Positions 5,701 to 10,686 of a stretch of DNA of 10,686 nucleotides are shown piece after piece. Within the stretch, counting starts at the first letter, position 1, and each line of letters begins with the position of its first letter. The notes below the pieces were generated by a model. It was not told where the DNA came from and searched no databases. It worked only from the letters and a program-made list of their open reading frames with translations. Location of the stretch: NCBI GenBank assembly GCA_955652715.1, contig CATPBS010000155.1, positions 1 to 10,686 on the forward strand. Reading direction: 5' to 3'. The position numbers and the translations under genes were made by a program. The stretch is from an uncultured Candidatus Udaeobacter sp. (GTDB lineage: Bacteria > Verrucomicrobiota > Verrucomicrobiia > Chthoniobacterales > UBA10450).

Positions 5701-7170
5701 ATGGCTTACCGCTCATTTCGGGAATTCCTCAACGCGCTTGAAAAACAGGGCGAGCTGAAACGCGTCGCAATCCCCACCGATACAGATCTTCTGATTGCCG
5801 AGTGGGCAGACCGCGAGATGAAATCGCCCGGCGGCGGAAAAGCTCTTTTGTTTGAGCAACCAATTGTCAACGGAGCAAAATCGGAATTCCCGGTCGCAAT
5901 CAACACGATGGGATCGCGCCGGCGCATGGCGCTCGCTCTACAGGTGGCGGATGTCGCAGACATCGCACAGGAAATTCAACTGATTCTCAAAGCAAAACCG
6001 CCAACCGACCTGCGTGAAGGTTGGAGTTTACTCAAACAAGGCATTCATCTGCTGCATGCGCGCCCAAAATCAGTGCGCGAAGCGCCATGCCAGGAGATCG
6101 TGCACAAGATCGGCAATGGAGAAACTTTTTCGTTGCGCGATCTTCCCATCCTCAAATGCTGGCCAAAAGACGGCGGGCGTTTCATCACTCTGGCAAATGT
6201 GCACACGCGCGATCCAGAAACAGGCACACGCAACGTCGGCATTTACCGGATGCAAGTCTATGACGAGCGCACGACCGGAATGCACTGGCAACTTCACAAG
6301 GTCGGCGCGCGCCATGGTACGCGTTATTACGAGCGCGGTGAACGCATGCCAGTCGCAGTCACGCTGGGCGGCGACCCTGTTTATACATTCGCGGCAACTG
6401 CGCCGTTGCCGGACGGTTTGGATGAACTGTTTTTTGCTGGATTCTTGCGAAAAAAATCAATCGAGCTTGTCCGTTGCAAAACGATCGAGCTCGATGTGCC
6501 CGCAGACGTGGATTTTGTTCTGGAAGGTTATGTGCAACCCGGTGAGATGCACGGGGAGGGACCCTTTGGCGATCATACCGGCTTTTACACCGCGGTCGAG
6601 GACTACCCCGTGTTTCATTTAACGGCGATCACGCGCCGGCGCGACGCGGTTTACCCGACGACAATTGTGGGCATCCCACCAATGGAGGACTACTACATCG
6701 GCGACGCTTGTGTGCGGATTTTCCTGCCGGTGTTCAAAATGAATTTTCCCGAAATCGTGGATATGACACTGCCGCCGGAAGGCGTGTTTCACAATCTGGT
6801 CTTTGTCAGCATTCGGAAACAGTATCCTTATCAGGCTTTCAAGGTGATGCACGGTCTATGGGGCATGGGGCAGATGATGTTCAGCAAATATATCGTGGCG
6901 GTGGATGAAGATTGCGACGTGCACAATACCAGCGAAGTACTCTTTCGTTTATGCGCGAACACAGATCCGGCTCGGGACACAACCATCATCAAAAATCCAA
7001 GCGACTCGCTGGACCATGCGCCGAGCGAACAGAACATCGGTTCGCACATGGGATTTGATGCGACGCGAAAGTTGCCGGGCGAAAACTATCATCGTCCGTG
7101 GCCGGAGTTGCTGAAGATGACCGACGAAGCGCGTGCGGTGGTGGATGTGCTCCAAGCACAAGCGCGATAA
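5701..7170 (+). CDS. ubiD: UbiD-family prenylated-FMN decarboxylase
   Basis: A 489-residue protein of usual UbiD length. UbiD enzymes are reversible non-oxidative decarboxylases of aromatic or unsaturated acids using prenylated FMN. Visible signatures: WPKDGGRFITLANVHTRDP (154-172), NVGIYRMQ with R183, the E275-containing VLEGYVQPGEMHGEGPFGDH stretch (273-292) with E282 and E286, KYIVAVDEDCDVHNTSEVLF (about 396-415), and a late GFDATRKLPGE. The sequence is closest in pattern to E. coli UbiD. Likely substrates are 4-hydroxy-3-polyprenylbenzoate (ubiquinone) or the naphthoate intermediate of the futalosine menaquinone route; the sequence cannot decide, so the symbol marks the family. The partner UbiX, which makes prenylated FMN, is not in the window. 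It starts 64 bases after the lipoprotein gene on the same strand. I see no strong promoter in that gap. Confidence 0.88.
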   Translation: MAYRSFREFLNALEKQGELKRVAIPTDTDLLIAEWADREMKSPGGGKALLFEQPIVNGAKSEFPVAINTMGSRRRMALALQVADVADIAQEIQLILKAKPPTDLREGWSLLKQGIHLLHARPKSVREAPCQEIVHKIGNGETFSLRDLPILKCWPKDGGRFITLANVHTRDPETGTRNVGIYRMQVYDERTTGMHWQLHKVGARHGTRYYERGERMPVAVTLGGDPVYTFAATAPLPDGLDELFFAGFLRKKSIELVRCKTIELDVPADVDFVLEGYVQPGEMHGEGPFGDHTGFYTAVEDYPVFHLTAITRRRDAVYPTTIVGIPPMEDYYIGDACVRIFLPVFKMNFPEIVDMTLPPEGVFHNLVFVSIRKQYPYQAFKVMHGLWGMGQMMFSKYIVAVDEDCDVHNTSEVLFRLCANTDPARDTTIIKNPSDSLDHAPSEQNIGSHMGFDATRKLPGENYHRPWPELLKMTDEARAVVDVLQAQAR

Positions 7171-7194
7171 TCACCACCCCGCTGCGACGCATGT

Positions 7195-7274
7195 TGTAGC
7201 CACGGCCCTATGGGCCGTCCCGCTTGATTCCCTTTGCAGACGGGAGGGGGACCAGCCACATGCCGGTGGCTACA
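7195..7274. repeat. REP-like palindromic element with terminal inverted repeats
   Basis: The 80-base element is bounded by perfect 9-base inverted repeats, TGTAGCCAC (7195-7203) and GTGGCTACA (7266-7274). Inside the left end lies a strong hairpin, ACGGCCC-TAT-GGGCCGT (7202-7218). A second short pairing, TCCCG (7218-7222) with CGGGA (7241-7245), is possible. It sits between the convergent UbiD gene and the glycine-zipper lipoprotein gene, where it could also end transcription, although no T-run follows the hairpin. It has no coding capacity, so it would be non-autonomous. No second copy is seen in the window. Confidence 0.6.
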
Positions 7275-7287
7275 GCGCCATTGTCGA

Positions 7288-7677
7288 TTACGGTTTGCGG
7301 AAAAGCCGGCCGGTATCAACGTCTCGAGTAAGGCCACCGGGCGGTACTCCACGCAAGTTGTAAAGGCGTCCCGTATAAGGGCTGTAGTAAAGCCCCGGAG
7401 TTCCCGCCCAGCGCGCGTAAGGAAATCCCCCCGGAGGCGGCGGGCCATAACGCGCAGCTTGATCCTGCTCAATCGCTGCGCCTGTTAACGCGCCGGCCGC
7501 GGCTCCTGCTGCGGCGCCAATTGACGCCCCGCGAACGTGGCCGGTCGCCGCCCCACCGATGATCGCGCCGGTGGCAGCGCCCCATGCTGCGCCTTGCCCA
7601 ACTGGCGTGTCACACGAACTGAGAAGACAACAACCCAGAGCAAGGCCGGACGTAACTGCAAGGATCTCTCTTTTCAT
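7288..7677 (-). CDS. Glycine-zipper lipoprotein with unnamed C-terminal domain
   Basis: A 129-residue protein. The signal peptide MKREILAVTSGLALGCCLL is followed by LSSC, a lipobox variant with the lipidated C22. Residues about 28-70 are a glycine zipper: repeated GAAxGAxxGGAxxGH and GAAxGAAAGAxxGA patterns, as in outer-membrane or inner-membrane glycine-zipper lipoproteins. From about 77 the chain changes to PPPPGGFPYARW, then GLYYSPYTGRLYNLRG (94-109) and PPGGLTRDVDTGRLFRKP at the C-terminus. That tail aligns with the tail of the next gene upstream. The exact role is unknown; a surface or cell-envelope location is inferred. On the minus strand, GAAAGAAGA lies about ten bases before the ATG and may serve as a weak Shine-Dalgarno. 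The upstream neighbour is on the same strand, 91 bases away. Confidence 0.75.
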   Translation of the reverse strand: MKREILAVTSGLALGCCLLSSCDTPVGQGAAWGAATGAIIGGAATGHVRGASIGAAAGAAAGALTGAAIEQDQAARYGPPPPGGFPYARWAGTPGLYYSPYTGRLYNLRGVPPGGLTRDVDTGRLFRKP

Positions 7678-7761
7678 GATGCAATCTTCTTTCCGACATT
7701 AAACCGCACACCGCCTCGGATGTTGCGGCTAGCAATTCCAAGGCAGCTCGGTCGTCGATCT

Positions 7762-7773
7762 CGTAATATTACG
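7762..7773. other. Perfect 12-base palindrome over a stop codon
   Basis: CGTAATATTACG reads the same on both strands and spans the TAA stop of the small exported-protein gene (stop at 7769-7771). It has no loop, so it is a better candidate for a dimer-binding site than for a hairpin. Chance is also possible. Confidence 0.2.
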
Positions 7774-8098
7774 GCCTTGCAAAGACCTTATTGACCTTTA
7801 CGTCAACGACTAACCCGCCATGTGCAATGTTCTTGCACTCATACTTTTGATGCGGTGGGTAAGGGCTCACAACAATTCCCGATGCCTCATGAGGATCTCG
7901 CTGGCCAACCGGGTAACCCCCGCTTGGCGGCGGATACTTTTTTTCAGCCTCTGGTTTCGCGATCCCCTTAGCTTCAATCGCTTGGTTGCCGCCTAGGCTC
8001 CCTATGCGGGTATCAGTGCCTTGTCCGTAAACAGTTGTGCCGAGCACAAACAGCGCGATCGCGATCGCCGAGAGAATTTTCACAGATTTTGTTTTCAT
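7769..8098 (-). CDS. Small exported protein with the same unnamed C-terminal domain
   Basis: A 109-residue protein with signal peptide MKTKSVKILSAIAIALFVLG and likely cleavage near VYGQG (about 23-27); no lipobox. Residues 28-54 are polar and probably flexible. From 55 on, PPPSGGYPVGQRD, then GIVVSPYPPHQKYECKN (74-90) and HGGLVVDVKVNKVFARP (93-109) align with the tail of the glycine-zipper lipoprotein downstream. Shared positions are PPxGG[FY]P, G[LI]xxSPY, a Tyr, GGL, DV and [LV]Fx[KR]P at the very C-terminus. I do not recognise a named family. It begins 32 bases after the stop of the squalene-synthase-like gene, so it may be read from that transcript. Confidence 0.72.
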   Translation of the reverse strand: MKTKSVKILSAIAIALFVLGTTVYGQGTDTRIGSLGGNQAIEAKGIAKPEAEKKYPPPSGGYPVGQRDPHEASGIVVSPYPPHQKYECKNIAHGGLVVDVKVNKVFARP

Positions 8099-8130
8099 AT
8101 TTTGTTCTTCGTAGTTTCGCAGCCAGCGAC

Positions 8131-8979
8131 TCAGACGGATGTTCGCGGCGACAAATTCAAAAAAGATTTGAGGAGTTGCGTCGCGATCCGCCGTGCTTTC
8201 TCCAGCTTGCTTAACCGATACTCTTCTTCGAAAACACGAAATTTGTCCAGCTCTATTTGGCGCAGCAGACCGCGATAAATAGAAGCCATAATTTCAGCGG
8301 GCGCCATCGCTCTACGGTCTTGAGAGGGAAGTGCGGCCGCCGCACGGCAGAAAAAATCCCGTGCACGCGCCGCCTCAAACTCCATCAGGCAGAGAAAGCA
8401 TTCGTTATATTGCCGGGCTTGCAGCTCTGTTTCAGAGTAATTGAACCGCGCCAGATCTTCCTGCGGGAGATAGATGCGACCATCCTGCAAATCCTTCCCC
8501 ACATCGCGGATAATGTTGGTTATTTGTAAGGCCAACCCAAGCTCGACGGCGTACTGTTTGCACGCTGGATTGCGATATCCAAAGATCTCAATGCTGACCA
8601 GTCCGACTGCACTTGCGACTCGATAGCAATAGACGCGGAGCTCCTCAAACGTGGCATAGCGCAGAATGCTCAAGTCCATTTCCACTCCGGCAATGATTTC
8701 CTCGAGCATCTCGTGCGACAGCGAATATTTCTCAATCAAACGTCGTACATCTCGGGCAAGGGGCGGCTCGTCCAATTCCCCGGCGCGAAGCATCTGGCGC
8801 CATTTTGCCAAACGCGCTCGCTTCTCTACGACGCTCAATTTCGCGGAATCGCCAATATCATCGATTACCCGGCAGAACGCGTAAAAAACAGTGATGTCGC
8901 GTTTGCGCTCGCGGCCTAATGAAATGAATGCCAGGGCCAGATTCGATTTGCTCTGGCGCGTAATAGTTGCAGCATTCAC
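8131..8979 (-). CDS. Squalene/phytoene synthase family protein, probably HpnD-like
   Basis: A 282-residue all-helical prenyltransferase of usual length. It shows both Mg-diphosphate sites: VFYAFCRVIDDIGD (31-44) with D40, D41 and D44, and ALQITNIIRDVGKDLQDGRIYLP (150-172) with D159 and D163. YCYRVASAVGLVSIEIFG (117-134) is the third family signature. Such enzymes join two farnesyl (or geranylgeranyl) diphosphates head to head. The N-terminal SKSNLALAFISLGRERKRDITVFYAFCR resembles HpnD, the presqualene diphosphate synthase of the bacterial HpnCDE route to squalene for hopanoids. Phytoene synthase is the alternative. No hpnC, hpnE, squalene-hopene cyclase or carotenoid gene is present to decide, so I give no symbol. 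The membrane protein gene ends 25 bases upstream on the same strand. Confidence 0.88.
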   Translation of the reverse strand: MNAATITRQSKSNLALAFISLGRERKRDITVFYAFCRVIDDIGDSAKLSVVEKRARLAKWRQMLRAGELDEPPLARDVRRLIEKYSLSHEMLEEIIAGVEMDLSILRYATFEELRVYCYRVASAVGLVSIEIFGYRNPACKQYAVELGLALQITNIIRDVGKDLQDGRIYLPQEDLARFNYSETELQARQYNECFLCLMEFEAARARDFFCRAAAALPSQDRRAMAPAEIMASIYRGLLRQIELDKFRVFEEEYRLSKLEKARRIATQLLKSFLNLSPRTSV

Positions 8980-9004
8980 ATCCGTCCTCTTGCAGGCCGG
9001 CTTC

Positions 9005-10183
9005 TTAGTACTGAATCCATTTCTCCTGGTTAATGCGGCGGTTTTCGCATTGGCGAAATAGACAAACCCACGAAGCCAGAAGCCATCCGGTAATCATTGC
9101 ACGGACAAAAGCAAAACTGAATTTCCACAGGAAGAGTGCGCCCAAACGATCGGCGATAGCGCTGCGCATAACGGCGTCGCAGATCATGATGCCAAGAAAA
9201 TGCACTCCGCAAATGATCAAAAACCAACCGAGGCGGCCGGAATTTTGTCGGACAAACTGGCCATGAGCGCGCATCGCTTCGATCAATGTTTCATTATGAA
9301 GGGTCAGTGAGATTTGGACCGAACAAAAGGCAATGATCAAACCGCTCATCAGCACCCGCGCGATCGGCAGGTAATCGAGGACGCCAGGAATGTTCGTGAA
9401 GTAGGCAAGCACGAGCGGTAACCGGACAATCAAGGTGCTGACTGCAACGACAATGCCAGCCCATTCCAAAACATAACTAAAGCGCCGCATTGCGAAGCGG
9501 AATAGTTCTCCTTCTTCAAAGCTAACACCCTTTATCCAAGCCAGACATACGGTAATGAGATACACCTGGATGTAGACTCCCAGCAGGTATTCGAAAATGA
9601 ATGCAATCGCATCCACACTGGCCGAGATTCGCAGCAGTCCGGCAGCAGGGACCAGACCGCTCCACTCTGGCAATTGCCAGAATACAATTGGTTTCAAGAG
9701 CGACGCCAGCGCGCTCAGCAACAGAATCAAATAAACGAGATAACCCCAAAGACCGTAGCGCTTCCGCAGCGCCCTGACCAGGGCCCCGTGCAGGCCGCGC
9801 CAGTTGACCAACATGAACACTGCGGCCACGACGGAGAGCGGATAAGTGGTGGTGGCATTATCGAAAATTCCTGCCACCCCTTCCAGCGCAGGCAGCGGCG
9901 TTTCCCTCCATATCTCGGCAAATCGCGGCCAATACCAGCGCGGCAGCGAGGCGATCTGGCTCAAGTCGAGATCCGACCAATTTCGAATTGGTGTGAAGGT
10001 AACAAACTGGAAAACGAAATAGCCAAACCCCAGCAGAGCAAACGTGATCCAGATGCGCTTGTAGCGCCCGACACAGCGAAAACCGTCTCCGAGCGCGCGC
10101 CGCACCGGATTAAAAAGCATCACCAGTGCGTAGCCGCCGCAGAGCCCCACCAGCGAATAAAGGCTGGGTACGTTTTGCAACAT
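9005..10183 (-). CDS. Multi-spanning membrane protein of unknown function
   Basis: A 392-residue integral membrane protein I do not recognise. By eye there are about nine hydrophobic helices: 9-25, 44-64, 112-128, 144-168, 191-217, 239-262, 274-296, 317-338 and 352-376. The long segment between spans two and three (65-111) is soluble and rich in Trp and Pro (NWSDLDLSQIASLPRWYWPR). The loop at 219-236 is charged (SFEEGELFRFAMRR), as is 296-316. No transporter, ATPase or protease motif is obvious, and no signal peptide separate from the first span. The tail (377-392) is polar. It sits between the signal peptidase gene (108 bases upstream) and the squalene-synthase-like gene (25 bases downstream), all on the minus strand. 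Its start region carries a degenerate hexamer repeat and an inverted repeat. Confidence 0.75.
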   Translation of the reverse strand: MLQNVPSLYSLVGLCGGYALVMLFNPVRRALGDGFRCVGRYKRIWITFALLGFGYFVFQFVTFTPIRNWSDLDLSQIASLPRWYWPRFAEIWRETPLPALEGVAGIFDNATTTYPLSVVAAVFMLVNWRGLHGALVRALRKRYGLWGYLVYLILLLSALASLLKPIVFWQLPEWSGLVPAAGLLRISASVDAIAFIFEYLLGVYIQVYLITVCLAWIKGVSFEEGELFRFAMRRFSYVLEWAGIVVAVSTLIVRLPLVLAYFTNIPGVLDYLPIARVLMSGLIIAFCSVQISLTLHNETLIEAMRAHGQFVRQNSGRLGWFLIICGVHFLGIMICDAVMRSAIADRLGALFLWKFSFAFVRAMITGWLLASWVCLFRQCENRRINQEKWIQY

Positions 10184-10197
10184 CTTAGCAAGAGCCC

Positions 10198-10230
10198 CTC
10201 TTACTCGTGCTCTTGCTCATACTCTTTCTG
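10198..10230. repeat. Degenerate CTCNNN hexamer array (5.5 units)
   Basis: On the plus strand the units are CTCTTA, CTCGTG, CTCTTG, CTCATA, CTCTTT and a final CTG. The first three bases stay fixed while the last three vary. On the minus strand it lies 15-47 bases before the ATG of the membrane protein gene, in its leader. GCAAGAG (10188-10194) pairs with CTCTTGC (10210-10216) within the array, which could form a hairpin close to the start codon. Confidence 0.55.
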
Positions 10231-10291
10231 AACTAGGCTTCGAGTGAAAGTCAGAACCAGAGAGCATCCAGAGTGTTTTAACACGTCTGTT

Positions 10292-10686
10292 TTACCGAAT
10301 TAGCCCCCAGTGCGGATGAAATGGCCAGTAAACAAGTAAACCGCGACCAACCACGTTTGCCTCCGGGACTACGCCCCAGTAACGGCTGTCGTAGCTGTTA
10401 TAACTGTTATCCCCCATGGCAAAATAGCCGTCCCGCGGCACGGTAAATGATCGATCAGCCTGCGAGAGATATTCATGGCCTAAAGCGTAACCGCGGTAAG
10501 GATGTTTTGCCGCCATTACACGCTCAAACCCGTAGCCTTCCGCTTTCTTATCATTCACATAAAGAAAGGGCGGGTCGATGCGCAAACGGTCTCCAGGCGC
10601 ACCGGCCAGCCGCTTAATGTAAAATGGCGAGCCTGCCTCCGGGTCCTCCCGAATCCCTGGAATATGATTCGTCCTAAAGACAAAAA
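10292..10686 (-). CDS. lepB: Signal peptidase I, C-terminal part (5' end outside window)
   Basis: An open frame from the right edge to a TAA at 10292-10294, 130 residues, without its start. It carries two of the conserved boxes of type I signal peptidase: YIKRLAGAPGD (22-32) with the catalytic Lys (K24 of the visible part), and MGDNSYNSYDSRYWGVV (90-106), the box E pattern GDNxxxSxDSRxWG. The catalytic Ser box and the membrane anchor lie beyond the window. The enzyme removes signal peptides from exported proteins at the outer face of the inner membrane, which fits the many exported proteins nearby, although it would not process the lipoproteins. About 50 residues lie between the two boxes, ordinary for the family. 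A short GTGTT-TT-AACAC pairing lies about ten bases beyond the stop but is too weak to call a terminator. Confidence 0.93.
   Translation of the reverse strand, partial: FVFRTNHIPGIREDPEAGSPFYIKRLAGAPGDRLRIDPPFLYVNDKKAEGYGFERVMAAKHPYRGYALGHEYLSQADRSFTVPRDGYFAMGDNSYNSYDSRYWGVVPEANVVGRGLLVYWPFHPHWGLIR

Noticed and set aside
7202..7218. Intrinsic terminator for the UbiD gene
   Set aside because: The hairpin is strong but is followed by CCCGCTT rather than a T-run; it is better explained as part of the palindromic element, though it may still stop transcription.
9674..10231. 185-codon plus-strand frame over the membrane protein gene
   Set aside because: Antisense to a gene with nine clear hydrophobic spans; its Gln/Pro-rich translation is what such a complement gives, and its Ser/Tyr/Cys end is only the CTCNNN array.
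10275..10286. GTGTT-TT-AACAC as terminator of the signal peptidase gene
   Set aside because: A 5-base AT-rich stem with a 2-base loop is too weak and has no following T-run.

Overview
The window reads as an ordinary chromosomal stretch of a Gram-negative bacterium. It is densely packed, with genes on both strands, many signal peptides and lipoboxes, and moderately high GC. The mix of genes, the unrecognised small secreted proteins and the degenerate short repeats in the gaps suggest a soil verrucomicrobium. That placement is my inference; no rRNA or other phylogenetic marker is present. No tRNA, rRNA, CRISPR array, transposase or phage gene is visible, and no gap between genes exceeds 300 bases (the largest is about 120).

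Layout: (1) 1-808, minus: a PHP-family histidinol-phosphatase-like gene running off the left edge, with a GTG start inside degenerate heptamer repeats. (2) 850-1383, minus: a small secreted protein with a BsuPI-like domain. (3) 1451-2974, plus: a small secreted protein resembling the head of the SecD P1 region, then an M23 (LytM) peptidase 6 bases on. (4) 2991-5017, minus: a compact moaA-moaC-mogA operon for molybdenum cofactor synthesis. (5) 5103-5636, plus: a Tyr-rich lipoprotein with a BamE/SmpA-like segment, possibly on a leaderless transcript. (6) 5701-7170, plus: a UbiD-family decarboxylase. (7) 7195-7274: a palindromic REP-like element between convergent genes. (8) 7288-8098, minus: two small exported proteins, one a glycine-zipper lipoprotein, that share an unnamed C-terminal domain. 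(9) 8131-8979, minus: a squalene/phytoene synthase, probably HpnD-like. (10) 9005-10183, minus: an unrecognised protein with about nine membrane spans. (11) 10292-10686, minus: the C-terminal part of signal peptidase I, cut by the right edge.

Functionally the window mixes envelope genes (M23 peptidase, lipoproteins, signal peptidase, exported small proteins) with cofactor and isoprenoid metabolism (Moco, UbiD-type decarboxylation, squalene synthesis). I found no convincing new multi-gene system. The best leads are the C-terminal domain shared by the two neighbouring small exported proteins, the free-standing SecD-P1-like secreted protein beside an M23 peptidase, and the degenerate 6- and 7-base tandem repeats at the 5' ends of two genes.
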